A stretch of DNA of 40,851 nt from Nitrospira sp. CG24C (GCA_002869885.2 NEWR02000002.1:1-40851), one strand, 5' to 3'; counted from the first letter of the stretch, positions 21,971 to 30,801 are shown. The notes: generated by a model from the letters alone, not told the origin. Numbers and translations are program-made.

Positions 21971-21973
21971 GAG

Positions 21974-22711
21974 TTAGGACAGCCGGAGCGCCTTCTTCAC
22001 ATCCTCAATCGGGATCTCGCGCCATGCGCCGGATGAGAGATCTTCCAGTTTGAAGGGACCGTATTGAATGCGCCTGAGCCTGGTCACTTCATGCCCTAAC
22101 GATTTAAACAGTCTTCTGACCTCACGGTTCTTGCCCTGGGTCAGCACCACTTCCAGATGTGATTCACGTCCGGAACTCTTCTGAATCTTCACGGTGTGGC
22201 ACTGAAGACGCTCGCCCCCCTCAATCACCCCGGCTACGGCCTCTAAGACCTGGGCCTCCGCAATCTCTCCCCGCACAGAGACCAGATAAGTCCTCATCAC
22301 TTTATGCGCCGGATCGGTGAGATAGCTCGACAGTGCAGAATCATTGGTGAGCAAGAGGAGACCACTGGTCGCCTGATCGAGCCTCCCGACTGCATGCAAA
22401 TATCCAAGATCGGGCGACAACAGATCGAAGATCGTCTTACGGCCCTTTTCGTCACTGTGCGTCGTGATGACCCCTTTGGGTTTATGAAAGAGGAAAAATC
22501 GTTTCACCGAGTCTTGAATCGGTTGGTCATCAACCGAGACGGAGTCTTTCGGCCACAAGACCCACGTGGCCGGATCGCGTACGACTCGACTATTGATGCT
22601 CACTCGTCCAGCACGGACCCATTCCTGACTTGTGCCGCGAGAGGCAATGCCAAGCTTTGAGAGCAGCCGATCCACGGTGAGCCGTTTAGACGAAGCAGGC
22701 TTATGTGCCAT
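21974..22711 (-). CDS. rRNA pseudouridine synthase (RluB/RsuA family)
   Basis: Isomerises a specific uridine in rRNA to pseudouridine; cytoplasmic. 245 residues. The N-terminal S4 RNA-binding domain (about 10-70) has VDRLLSKLGIASRGTSQEWV. The catalytic domain carries the signature HAVGRLDQATSGLLLLTND with catalytic D112, and ends with the conserved GKNREVRRLFKSLGHEV and LRRIQYGPF. ATG 22711 has GGAG nine bases upstream; an ATG at 22720 overlaps that ribosome binding site. It is more like RluB (23S rRNA) than RsuA, but the exact target cannot be decided. Confidence 0.92.
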   Translation of the reverse strand: MAHKPASSKRLTVDRLLSKLGIASRGTSQEWVRAGRVSINSRVVRDPATWVLWPKDSVSVDDQPIQDSVKRFFLFHKPKGVITTHSDEKGRKTIFDLLSPDLGYLHAVGRLDQATSGLLLLTNDSALSSYLTDPAHKVMRTYLVSVRGEIAEAQVLEAVAGVIEGGERLQCHTVKIQKSSGRESHLEVVLTQGKNREVRRLFKSLGHEVTRLRRIQYGPFKLEDLSSGAWREIPIEDVKKALRLS

Positions 22712-22765
22712 CCTGAACATCTCCAGCTCAACAGAATTTCGTCAGTGCGCATTTCTTGAACAAGC

Positions 22766-22889
22766 CCGGTCTGTCTCGTCTGTTTGGTCTGTCTCGTTTA
22801 TTTGGTTGTTTGGTTTCTCTGGGTCAAGCAACAAAACAAACCAGATAGACCAGATGAACCAGATAGACTGGACAGACCAAATGAACCAG
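22766..22889. repeat. Family 1 hairpin repeat, longest copy
   Basis: The TG arm has perfect nine-base spacing: GGTCTGTCT, CGTCTGTTT, GGTCTGTCT, CGTTTATTT. The loop is CTCTGGGTCAAGCAAC. The AC arm has AAACAAACC, AGATAGACC, AGATGAACC and AGATAGACT. From 22890 to 22918 a fragment of a family 3 element leads directly to the stop of the next gene. Confidence 0.85.
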
Positions 22890-22918
22890 CCAGGCTGGCG
22901 GACTTTGGGAGCATCCTG

Positions 22919-23250
22919 CTAATCGAGAATTAGAAAAGCGCTCTCTGGATCGGAAGAGAATGCCGCAACTTCTACAATGCGTCGGCGAAGCAACGCTTCA
23001 ACCATGGCCGTCGACCCATTGCCAATCCGAACCCAAATCACTTTTGGAGGATGGCCATAGAGAAAGCTGCGCTGATGAAAATCGGCGTCCTTCGTCACAA
23101 TGCAAAGCCATGTTGAGCAGCATGCTGCCAGACGACAGCGTCGACGGCATCCCGTAAACCCACATCCCGAACATGTCGAGAGTCAGGATATTCTTGTTGT
23201 AAAGCTCGAATGAGTCGATGGGAAAGATTCTGACCGAAGAGCAGCTTCAC
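22919..23250 (-). pseudogene. DUF5615 PIN-like gene with a frameshift
   Basis: Read from GTG 23250, the frame gives KLLFGQNLSHRLIRALQQEY, then HVRDVGLRDAVDAVVWQHAA, and runs into a stop. After a shift near 23101-23106 the other frame continues CIVTKDADFHQRSFLYGHPP, then KVIWVRIGNGS, to the natural stop TAG at 22921. Together they make a complete DUF5615 (PIN-like) protein. The interval, 332 bases, is one short of a multiple of three, which fits a single lost base. The start overlaps the DUF433 stop by four bases (GTGA), the usual pairing. The protein is probably dead unless the shift is a sequencing error. Confidence 0.8.
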
Positions 23251-23474
23251 GACGGTGGGATCGACACGAGTTTCCGTTCCCGATCTGCGGCAAAGGCAAG
23301 ACAGGCTCGAATGTCTTCAGAAGTGAGGTCGGGGAAATCTCTGAGAATCTCCTCTTCGCTCATGCCGGAGGCAAGATATTCCAATACGTCGTAGACAGTC
23401 ATGCGGAAGCCGCGAATGCACGGCTTACCGCCACGCTTCTCCGGATCGATGGTAATGCGGTCCTTCCAGTTCAT
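23247..23474 (-). CDS. DUF433 protein, antitoxin-like
   Basis: 75 residues, with the family pattern RITIDPEKRGGKPCIRGFRM, then TVYDVLEYLASGMSEEEILR and DFPDLTSEDIRACLAFAADR. The C-terminal half is a helix-turn-helix-like domain. DUF433 genes usually pair with a DUF5615 gene as a presumed toxin-antitoxin module, and here the partner overlaps by four bases but is frameshifted. No Shine-Dalgarno is obvious at ATG 23474. Confidence 0.88.
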   Translation of the reverse strand: MNWKDRITIDPEKRGGKPCIRGFRMTVYDVLEYLASGMSEEEILRDFPDLTSEDIRACLAFAADRERKLVSIPPS

Positions 23475-23552
23475 ACGTCAAAGAGTAGCGCGGGCATCGA
23501 GAAAGATCAAGGCCGCCATCGAATGTGCTACAAACCGTGCGGCGCGGGACCG

Positions 23553-23627
23553 GCTGGTTTCTCTTGTTTACCTGATCTATCTCGTCTGTTTGGTTGAACC
23601 AGACAGACCAGATGAACCAGACCAACC
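23553..23627. repeat. Family 1 hairpin repeat, copy 10
   Basis: TG arm CTGGTTTCTCTTGTTTACC and CGTCTGTTT; AC arm AACCAGACAGACCAGATGAA and CCAGACCAACC. The arms meet at GGTTGAACC. The GC-rich tail CTCCCGCCTCTCCCGTCTCG follows, as at other copies. Confidence 0.8.
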
Positions 23628-23707
23628 CTCTCCCGCCTCTCCCGTCTCGCCCATCTCGCAAGTCTTGCTCGGCTATCCTGGTAGCAACTGCGAAAAACCA
23701 TTTGCCG

Positions 23708-23832
23708 CAGGATGTTCAAAAAGTTCGTTCAGCAAGGCCGCAGGCGAGTCGAAACCGGAGACGTACCCTCTGGGGTACGTTGAGGATTTCGACGAGCCGA
23801 GAACGAAGCTGACGGACTTTTGGGACATCCTG
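23708..23832 (-). repeat. Family 3 repeat directly after the ribE stop
   Basis: Read on the minus strand it begins CAGGATGTCCCAAAAGTCC immediately after the ribE TAA, contains GCTTCGTTCTCGGC, the palindrome CGTACCCCAGAGGGTACG and GCGGCCTTGC, and ends TTTGAACATCCTG. 125 bp. Confidence 0.8.
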
Positions 23833-24489
23833 TTATAGGAGGCCGCGCTTTTGGAGAAAGTCCTTGTCTATGACAGGGGTCGGTTTGGCAGGAAGCTGTC
23901 CCCGTTCCTGCAGCAATCGTTCGACATATTTCCCGATAAGGTCCGATTCAAGATTGACCTGATCGCCGGCCTGCTTGAGCCCCAGGGTCGTAACCTTCGC
24001 CGTGTGCGGAATTATCGAGACTGAAAACCCACGATCTGTCACCTGGTTGATCGTCAGACTGATGCCGTCGACGGTGACGGACCCTTTCACGATACAGTGG
24101 CGTAGAATCTCCGATGGAGCTTCAATCGTGAACAGGATGGCGTTCCCATCCTGTTGGCGGCTGCGAACTGTGCCGATGCCGTCTACATGGCCGGCCACGA
24201 GATGCCCGCCGAGCCGTTCGTTGAGCTTCATCGCCCGTTCCAGATTCAGCGGTGCCCCGGCAGTGAGCTGCCCGAGGGTGGTCACGGACAAGGTTTCTGG
24301 AGAGACCTCCACGGAAAAGTTCTGCTCAGTCTTGTTCACCACGGTCAGGCAGGTGCCGTTGACGCTGACACTGTCCCCGATTTTGAGGTCGCCCATCACG
24401 GCTGAGGCTAAAATTACCATCCTCGTTCCGGCGAGGGTCTTGCCGATTGAGATGATGGCGCCTAGTTCTTCGACAATGCCTGTAAACAT
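23833..24489 (-). CDS. ribE: Riboflavin synthase, alpha subunit
   Basis: Dismutates two 6,7-dimethyl-8-ribityllumazine molecules to riboflavin; cytoplasmic. 218 residues. The N-terminal MFTGIVEELG, together with VNGTCLTV and HLVAGHVDGIG, marks the first lumazine-binding barrel; the second has SVTVDGISLTI and IPHTAKVTTLG. ATG 24489 gives the classical N terminus, so the extension to 24519 is rejected; no Shine-Dalgarno is seen, as a family 3 element begins two bases upstream. It lies downstream of ribD in the same orientation, with two intervening genes and a small ORF. Confidence 0.95.
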   Translation of the reverse strand: MFTGIVEELGAIISIGKTLAGTRMVILASAVMGDLKIGDSVSVNGTCLTVVNKTEQNFSVEVSPETLSVTTLGQLTAGAPLNLERAMKLNERLGGHLVAGHVDGIGTVRSRQQDGNAILFTIEAPSEILRHCIVKGSVTVDGISLTINQVTDRGFSVSIIPHTAKVTTLGLKQAGDQVNLESDLIGKYVERLLQERGQLPAKPTPVIDKDFLQKRGLL

Positions 24490-24491
24490 AT

Positions 24492-24659
24492 CAGGATATT
24501 GAAAAAGGCCCCTTCTCACCCGCCCAACCCCTGCGCGCCAAGACGCGCCTTTCCACGGGCTTCGTTCTCGCTTCTCGCCCAGCCTCGACGTACTTACAGA
24601 CAGTACGCCTCGGCTAGCCGCTCGCTGCGGCCTTGCCGGAGGCCATTTTGAATATCCTG
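24492..24659 (+). repeat. Family 3 repeat upstream of ribE, with inserted module
   Basis: 168 bp. The ends CAGGATATTGAAAAAGGCC and GGCCATTTTGAATATCCTG are inverted complements. The interior has GCTTCGTTCTCGC, CGTACTTACAGACAGTACG and CTCGCTGCGGCCTTGC. The extra length relative to other copies is a form of the approximately 50-bp module (24511-24560), also found in family 2. Confidence 0.8.
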
Positions 24660-24679
24660 GAGAAGCTTAAACACGGAGC

Positions 24680-24799
24680 CTATTCCCCCTTCTGGCTGAA
24701 CATTTGCCGAACCACATAGACAACCATCACGAGCAGCACGAGCACGCCGATACTGGCCAGTACGCCAATGACGATGTTCTCTGTCGCGATCGCGTTCAT
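24680..24799 (-). CDS. 39-residue single-pass membrane peptide
   Basis: ATG 24799 lies 26 bases after the stop of the MFS transporter gene, on the same strand. The product has a short N terminus, one long hydrophobic segment (IVIGVLASIGVLVLLVMVVY) and a basic/polar tail VVRQMFSQKGE. Its close spacing suggests it belongs to the operon and may be a small partner of the transporter. No clear Shine-Dalgarno. Function unknown. Confidence 0.6.
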   Translation of the reverse strand: MNAIATENIVIGVLASIGVLVLLVMVVYVVRQMFSQKGE

Positions 24800-24825
24800 C
24801 ACCGGCCCAGTATATCCCACCGAAG

Positions 24826-25995
24826 CTACGCCCGTCTCATCGTCATCCAGAATACCGCCGCCGCGACGAGTTGCAGGCCGGCGATGATGGCAAAGGCATT
24901 GGCATAATTCAGGCGCGCGATCAGAATCCCTGCCAGAAGCGGACCGCCGGCATGGCCGATGTCTCCGATCGTTCCTTGCATACCCATTCCAGCCCCAATC
25001 CCCTTGAACTCGGAACTGTCCGCGACCAGCGCAGAGGAGGAGGAGGAGACGACAGCTTCGCCGAATCCGAAGCCCGCCGAAAGCGCCAATAACAGCCAGA
25101 GCATCGATACCTGTGGGATACAGACAAAAGTCGCCGCACAGATCACGAGACCGACGATGATGAGTGGCTGACGCCCGACGCGATCGGACACCCGGCCCAT
25201 AATCGGCTTGGAGACAAGCGACGTGAGGGCCTGTACCGTAAACAGCAGACCGACTTCTCCCGGATTCAATCCCACTGAGACCCCATAGAGCGGGAGGAAT
25301 GCCATCAAGGCCCCGTTCGCAATCATCTTGGCTGCGTCGGTCGAGCTGGTAATAAGGACCTTACGATTCTTGGCGACGACCCTGAAGCCCTTCCACATCT
25401 CCGCCAGCAGCGGGACCATCCCCTTCTCCTGAATACGCGGGGGGGGCGGTGTAAGATTCAGGCTATAGAAGATGGCAATAGCGATGCAGCCGAATAGACC
25501 GGCCGTCACGAAAGCGGAGGAGAATCCCGACACGTAGATCAGATAGCCGCCGATAAGTGGCCCAAGCAACGCACCAGATTGCGTCGAGGCTGTGTAGGTG
25601 CCGAGTGCGGCACCTCGCCGCTCTCGATAGAGATCGGCCACAGTCGCCAATGCGCTCGGTGCAAAGATGGCAGTGGCCAACCCGTGAAAAAAACGCAAGG
25701 CAGTCAGCGTATCGAGATCTGTTACCCAAGGATAGAGAAACGGCGGGAGTCCGAACGCCACTACGCCGATCCGTAAGAGGAACCGCCGGCCGTAGATGTC
25801 GGATAGCGCACCGGACGGCAGCTTGAGGAATACCCCCGTAAGCGTGGAGACCGACACGATGAGCCCGATACGCTCAGGACTGGCCCCCAGTGATTCTGCA
25901 AACAGCGCCAACACCGGCATCCGAACCATGTTGTAGCTGATAAAGCAGAACACGCCGACGGTGCAGAGCAACGTGAAGCTGCGCGACGTCGTCAT
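24826..25995 (-). CDS. MFS transporter
   Basis: 389 residues with about twelve hydrophobic segments; a secondary transporter in the cytoplasmic membrane. The loop 2-3 signature is LSDIYGRRFLLRIG and the matching second-half motif is MGRVSDRVGRQPLIIVG. An Arg-rich loop between helices 4 and 5 is VADLYRERRGAALGTY. Substrate cannot be told. It overlaps the upstream unknown gene by four bases (ATGA) and lies between ribD and ribE, so export or import of a flavin-related compound is a guess from position only. Drug-efflux type is the alternative. Confidence 0.88.
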   Translation of the reverse strand: MTTSRSFTLLCTVGVFCFISYNMVRMPVLALFAESLGASPERIGLIVSVSTLTGVFLKLPSGALSDIYGRRFLLRIGVVAFGLPPFLYPWVTDLDTLTALRFFHGLATAIFAPSALATVADLYRERRGAALGTYTASTQSGALLGPLIGGYLIYVSGFSSAFVTAGLFGCIAIAIFYSLNLTPPPPRIQEKGMVPLLAEMWKGFRVVAKNRKVLITSSTDAAKMIANGALMAFLPLYGVSVGLNPGEVGLLFTVQALTSLVSKPIMGRVSDRVGRQPLIIVGLVICAATFVCIPQVSMLWLLLALSAGFGFGEAVVSSSSSALVADSSEFKGIGAGMGMQGTIGDIGHAGGPLLAGILIARLNYANAFAIIAGLQLVAAAVFWMTMRRA

Positions 25996-26855
25996 GGTGA
26001 AATCGTTCTGGATGGAGCCGCGCCGCTAAGATGGCGCACATTCACCAGCATCTGTTTCAAGAAGTCCACCTCGTCGGAAGGCAACGCGGGTGGTTTCATC
26101 GCCTCGGACAACACTCGATCTGGTTCTTGCAGGATCATCGGACTCAACCGGCTGACGGAATCGACACCCTGTGTCAACTTCCGCGTCACCATGCTGCTGA
26201 CAAGCGAGCGAAACAAAGAAACAAATCCTGACAACAAGCGATTATTCAATCTGGTGTAAGTAACTAACGTGCTGTCCACAGCCTCAGCTCCGTCAGAGTC
26301 TGTGACCGGATTTATCCTGAGCAGCACCACGGCCTTGCCGGTGACGTCTGGAAGGAACCGGCTGCTGTGCGAACCTTCCAGATAATAGATCCGGCTTGTG
26401 CGATCCTGATAGACGAGTTGGACGATCCCTCCTGTCCCTTCGCCATCGGTGGCCCAATAGCGGCCAGGCCCTCGCATCTCTGCTTGATAGGGCACGATGC
26501 CAAGACGATTGAGCAAAGTCGCGGTCATGGGCGGACGATCTAATAGATTCACATAGACCGTTTCAGGTAAGGGCGTTCGCAACGGCCCAAGCTTGTTCGT
26601 TGTGGTGTAGTTGCCAATGATGTCTTGCAACCGGCAGGCCCAGTCGGGATCGACCTTCTCAAGCGGAAACGTCAGCCCGGCATGGTCCGGTGATAACGCG
26701 CATGTTTCTGATTGCACCGGACCGGCATACAGGGACGTGGCCAACCAGATCACGGCGACGAACGCCCCCAAAGTTGTTCCAAGCCGGATCCGCCACCCCG
26801 CGCTCATGCCCCCTGCTTCTGCACAACAAGCACCAGAGAGAAGCTTGCGCGTCAC
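25992..26855 (-). CDS. Hypothetical exported or anchored protein
   Basis: 287 residues. One N-terminal hydrophobic segment (about 27-44, TTLGAFVAVIWLATSLYAGP), so an uncleaved anchor or signal peptide and a periplasmic body. The body has ETVYVNLLDRPPMTATLLNR, then RYWATDGEGTGGIVQLVYQD and [21 protein letters not shown] do not recognise it. GTG 26855 overlaps the ribD stop by four bases and has GGAAGGGG four bases upstream; ATG 26807 is a shorter alternative. It is coupled to ribD upstream and the MFS gene downstream. Confidence 0.75.
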   Translation of the reverse strand: MTRKLLSGACCAEAGGMSAGWRIRLGTTLGAFVAVIWLATSLYAGPVQSETCALSPDHAGLTFPLEKVDPDWACRLQDIIGNYTTTNKLGPLRTPLPETVYVNLLDRPPMTATLLNRLGIVPYQAEMRGPGRYWATDGEGTGGIVQLVYQDRTSRIYYLEGSHSSRFLPDVTGKAVVLLRINPVTDSDGAEAVDSTLVTYTRLNNRLLSGFVSLFRSLVSSMVTRKLTQGVDSVSRLSPMILQEPDRVLSEAMKPPALPSDEVDFLKQMLVNVRHLSGAAPSRTISP

Positions 26856-27970
26856 AGATCCCCTTCCACAACCATATCATTCCCGATGCGGCGAACTGTG
26901 ACGTGGTGCAATGTCAGTGCCTGTGCCAGGCGCTCAGGGCTCCGGTCGCCGATCACCGCCATGGCATCTTGTCCTCCTAGCAAAGTGGGAGCCAGATAGA
27001 ACAGGACGTGATTGACGAGTTTTGCGCGTAATGCCGCAGCGTTGACGGTACTGCCTCCCTCGATGAGCACAGAGGTGATTCCGCGCTTGCCCAGCACGGT
27101 CATAAGCGCCGGAAGCGAGACCCGCCCTTTCTTCTTCGAGAGGGACAGAACCTCCACCCCTGCCCGTTCAAATGGGCGGCGGCGTGACTGGGATGCGCGA
27201 CTCGTGGTCACGATCAAGGTCCTCGCCTGATCCTGCTTGGCACAGATCCGCGCCGTCATTGGTGTCCTGAGTTTACTATCGAGCACGACACGCAACGGTT
27301 GCCGAGACGCCAGCTTGAGTGGACGATCGGACAATCGCGCCGTCAGCGCGGGATCATCGTGAATGACGGTGCCGACCCCGACAACCACTGCATCCACCTG
27401 ACTCCGAAGCCGATGCGCCTCTTGCCGCGCGCGCGGACCGGTAATCCATTGCGACTCCCCCTTCGCCGTGGCTACCTTTCCATCCAATGTCATTCCGGCT
27501 TTCAAGATCACATAAGGACGTCCAGTCCTAACCCAGTGGAGATAGGCGCGATTCAACTGCGCCGCTTCCTCTTGTGCAGTACCAGTCGTCACCGTGATTC
27601 CGGCCCGACGTAAGGCGGCAATGCCTCGTCCTTTGACTGAGGGATTGGGATCAACCATCGCCACCACCACTTGCCGCACGCCCGATTGAATCACTGCCGG
27701 CGCACAGGGTGGAGTTCGTTTGAGGAGATGGCAACAGGGTTCGAGCGTGACGTACAACGTCGCGCCGTTAGCGCGTGACCCCGCTTGGGTGAGCGCAAGA
27801 ATTTCTGCGTGAGGTTGCCCTGGACCGTGATGGTATCCGCGGCCCACGATGCGGCCGTTCTTGACCACGAGGGCGCCGACCATGGGATTGGGACTGGTCT
27901 TGCCCCGGCCCTTCGCCGCGAGACGAAGCGCCAGGGTCATGAAGTGGCGGTGCGCGGTGGTAGGGGTCAC
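26852..27970 (-). CDS. ribD: Bifunctional riboflavin deaminase/reductase
   Basis: Two steps of riboflavin synthesis, deamination of the pyrimidine and reduction of the ribosyl side chain. 372 residues. The deaminase domain (1-145) has zinc ligands H54, C79 and C89 and catalytic E56 (PHAEI, EPCCHLLKRTPPCA). The reductase domain follows with RPYVILKAGMTLDGKVAT, then SQWITGPRARQEAHRLR and VLIEGGSTVNAAAL. GTG 27970 overlaps the ppdK stop by four bases (GTGA), an unusual coupling of central carbon and vitamin genes. Confidence 0.96.
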   Translation of the reverse strand: MTPTTAHRHFMTLALRLAAKGRGKTSPNPMVGALVVKNGRIVGRGYHHGPGQPHAEILALTQAGSRANGATLYVTLEPCCHLLKRTPPCAPAVIQSGVRQVVVAMVDPNPSVKGRGIAALRRAGITVTTGTAQEEAAQLNRAYLHWVRTGRPYVILKAGMTLDGKVATAKGESQWITGPRARQEAHRLRSQVDAVVVGVGTVIHDDPALTARLSDRPLKLASRQPLRVVLDSKLRTPMTARICAKQDQARTLIVTTSRASQSRRRPFERAGVEVLSLSKKKGRVSLPALMTVLGKRGITSVLIEGGSTVNAAALRAKLVNHVLFYLAPTLLGGQDAMAVIGDRSPERLAQALTLHHVTVRRIGNDMVVEGDL

Positions 27971-30801
27971 CGTTTCTTGCGCGTGACGCGCGATCGGCTG
28001 CGAGGCCGCTGAGCCGACTTCGTCTTCGTGGTCTTCATCGACGCCTTTTTCGCCTTCGCGCTGGCCCCTGGCACCTTGCGCCTAGGAAGGGACCCGCTCG
28101 ACCCGGCTTCGGCCAAGGCTCCATGAGCTGCTGCAAGCCGCGCAATGGGAACACGGTAGGGCGAGCAGCTCACGTAGTCCAATCCGAGTTCATGACAGAA
28201 CTCAACGGAACTGGGATCACCGCCATGCTCACCACAGATGCCGAGCTTAATCCCGGGGCGGGTATTCCGGCCTCCGGCGATAGCCTGCTTCATCAAGGCC
28301 CCCACCCCTTCTCGGTCGAGCACCGCGAAGGGATCGGATTCCAGGATGTTCGCAGTCCGATAAAAATCGATGAACTTTGCGGCATCGTCACGGGAGAAAC
28401 CGAACGTGGTCTGGGTCAGGTCGTTCGTCCCGAACGAAAAGAACTCCGCCTCTGTCGCAATACGGTCCGCCGTCACGGCGGCACGGGGCAGTTCGATCAT
28501 CGTTCCCACGAGATAGGAGAGCTTCACGTTGTACCGCTTCATCGTCTCTTGCGCCACCTCGCGGATCAAATCTTTCTGCGCCTTCATTTCCGAGACCATT
28601 CCCACCAGTGGGATCATGATCTCCGGGACAATCTTCTTCCCTTCCTTGGCCAACTCACACGCGGCTTCCATGATGGCCCGAGCCTGCATACGAGTAATCT
28701 CCGGCATCGTAATGCCGAGCCGACAGCCACGTAACCCGAGCATAGGATTGAACTCATGGAGCTCCTCGACGCGGGCCAGCAACCGGCGTTTCTCCTCGAG
28801 CCTGGCTCCGTCGCGCCCAGTCAGCTCCAGCTGCGCGATCTCCACCATCAACTCTTCACGCTTCGGCAGAAATTCGTGCAACGGAGGATCGAGCAGACGA
28901 ATGGTGACCGGGTAGCCCGCCATCTCGCGATAGAGTCCGATGAAATCTTGTTTTTGCAGCGGCAAGAGCTGATCGAGAAACTTTTCCCGCTCTTCTTTCG
29001 TCCGCGCCAAAATCATCTTCTGCATGATCGGAATACGATCCTCGGCAAAGAACATATGTTCCGTCCGACAGAGGCCGATCCCTTCCGCACCGAAGCCACG
29101 CGCGATCTTCGCCTGATCCGGCACATCCGCATTGGCGCGGACACGAAGCTTCCGCACTTTGTCGGCCCATGACAGAATCAATGCAAACCGCTGGTACTTG
29201 TCAGACTTCTTCGCATCCAACTTGCCTTGGATGACTTGAATGATTTCAGATTCGACGACGGGCAGATCCCCCTCATACACATTGCCGGTCGAACCGTTGA
29301 TCGACAGATAGTCCCCCTCGCGAAACACTTTAGCCCCGATGCGAACGGACTGGCCGTCCAGGACTTCGACCGACTCACAACCGGCCACGCAGACCTTGCC
29401 CATTTGCCTGGCGACCACCGCCGCGTGGGACGTCATTCCACCCCGCGCTGTCAAGAATCCCGCAGCTGCGTTCATCCCATGAATATCGTCCGGACTGGTC
29501 TCCTGGCGAACCAACACCACACGGGTACCGGCTGCTTTCATCGTCACGGCCCGATCGGGAGTGAGGGCAATCTTCCCGGCTGCCGCGCCAGGACCGGCTG
29601 GGAGGCCTTTCCCCAGGGGATTGGATTTCGATTCTTCATTCGTATCGAAAATTGGATAGAGATATTGCGACAACTGCTCCGGCCCTATCCGCTGCACCGC
29701 CTCTCGGTTCGAGATAAGGCCCTCTCTGACCATGTCGACCGCAATTTTCACTGCAGCAATACCAGTCCGTTTGCCGACCCTGGTTTGCAACATGTAGAGC
29801 TTGCCCTCTTGAATCGTAAATTCCAAATCAAGCATATCCCGATAGTGCTTTTCGAGCTTCTTGTACGTGCGCTCCAGTTCCTTGTAGGCCTCCGGCACAT
29901 TCTTGGCGAGCGCATTGACCGGAAGCGGAGTCCTGATGCCGGCTACGACATCCTCGCCTTGAGCATTCATTAAACACTCGCCGAAAAAATCCTTGTCACC
30001 AGTGGCCGGATTGCGAGTGAACGCCACACCGGTGCCGCTCGTTTCCCCCATGTTGCCGAATACCATCGCCACCACATTGATGGCCGTGCCCCACGAATCG
30101 GGAATCCCATAGAGCCGCCGATACGTAACCGCTCGCGCCCCGAACCAGGATGAAAAGACAGCGTTGACAGCCAAACGAAGCTGTTCGAGCGGCTCATCGG
30201 GAAACTCTTTCTTCGTTTCTTCCTTGATGAGCGCCTTAAAGCTGGAGACTAATTCGCGAAGATGCCGCGCATCGAGATGGGTTTCGTGTGTCACGCCCAC
30301 CTCGGCCTTCTTGTGCTTGAGGATCGCTTCGAAATGTTCGCGCGGCACGCCCATGACAATACTGCCGTACATAGACACAAAGCGCCGATAGCTGTCCTGG
30401 GCGAACCGATCGTTGCGTGTTTTTTCCGCCAGTCCCTCGACCGTCTTGGTCGTCAGCCCGACATTCAATACTGTGTCCATCATTCCCGGCATCGAAGCCC
30501 TGGCGCCGGACCTGACCGAGACCAGCAGCGGCCGCACAGGATCACCGAAGCCCATGCCCATCGACCGCTCGACCCGCTTGAGCGATTTCAGCGCGGCATC
30601 CCACATGCCTGGAGGATACTGTTTTCCATTCTTGTAATATTCTACGCAGGCCTCGGTGGAAATCGTAAAACCGGGCGGAACGGAGATGCCGAGATTGGTC
30701 ATTTCGGCAAGTCCGGCGCCTTTCCCGCCAAGGAGCTCCTTCATATTGGAAGTTCCTTCAGCCCTACCGTCACCGAAGTAATAGACGTATTTCTTTGCCA
30801 C
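27967..30801 (-). CDS. ppdK: Pyruvate, phosphate dikinase
   Basis: Interconverts pyruvate, ATP and phosphate with phosphoenolpyruvate, AMP and diphosphate; central for gluconeogenesis in autotrophs. 944 residues. The N-terminal nucleotide-binding domain has GGKGAGLAEMTNLGISVPPG. The swivelling domain carries the phosphorylated histidine in GGMTSHAAVVARQMGK. The C-terminal pyruvate domain has MIELPRAA, FGTNDLTQTTFGFSRDD and the cysteine motif CGEHGGDP. Residues 900-944 are an extra tail with about 17 Lys or Arg out of 45 that is not part of the family. The start is GTG 30801 with AGAGAGGG upstream. Confidence 0.96.
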   Translation of the reverse strand: MAKKYVYYFGDGRAEGTSNMKELLGGKGAGLAEMTNLGISVPPGFTISTEACVEYYKNGKQYPPGMWDAALKSLKRVERSMGMGFGDPVRPLLVSVRSGARASMPGMMDTVLNVGLTTKTVEGLAEKTRNDRFAQDSYRRFVSMYGSIVMGVPREHFEAILKHKKAEVGVTHETHLDARHLRELVSSFKALIKEETKKEFPDEPLEQLRLAVNAVFSSWFGARAVTYRRLYGIPDSWGTAINVVAMVFGNMGETSGTGVAFTRNPATGDKDFFGECLMNAQGEDVVAGIRTPLPVNALAKNVPEAYKELERTYKKLEKHYRDMLDLEFTIQEGKLYMLQTRVGKRTGIAAVKIAVDMVREGLISNREAVQRIGPEQLSQYLYPIFDTNEESKSNPLGKGLPAGPGAAAGKIALTPDRAVTMKAAGTRVVLVRQETSPDDIHGMNAAAGFLTARGGMTSHAAVVARQMGKVCVAGCESVEVLDGQSVRIGAKVFREGDYLSINGSTGNVYEGDLPVVESEIIQVIQGKLDAKKSDKYQRFALILSWADKVRKLRVRANADVPDQAKIARGFGAEGIGLCRTEHMFFAEDRIPIMQKMILARTKEEREKFLDQLLPLQKQDFIGLYREMAGYPVTIRLLDPPLHEFLPKREELMVEIAQLELTGRDGARLEEKRRLLARVEELHEFNPMLGLRGCRLGITMPEITRMQARAIMEAACELAKEGKKIVPEIMIPLVGMVSEMKAQKDLIREVAQETMKRYNVKLSYLVGTMIELPRAAVTADRIATEAEFFSFGTNDLTQTTFGFSRDDAAKFIDFYRTANILESDPFAVLDREGVGALMKQAIAGGRNTRPGIKLGICGEHGGDPSSVEFCHELGLDYVSCSPYRVPIARLAAAHGALAEAGSSGSLPRRKVPGASAKAKKASMKTTKTKSAQRPRSRSRVTRKKR

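Noticed and set aside
29227..29973. 248-codon plus-strand ORF antisense to ppdK
   Set aside because: Mirror frame of a strongly conserved gene without its own ribosome binding site or family features.
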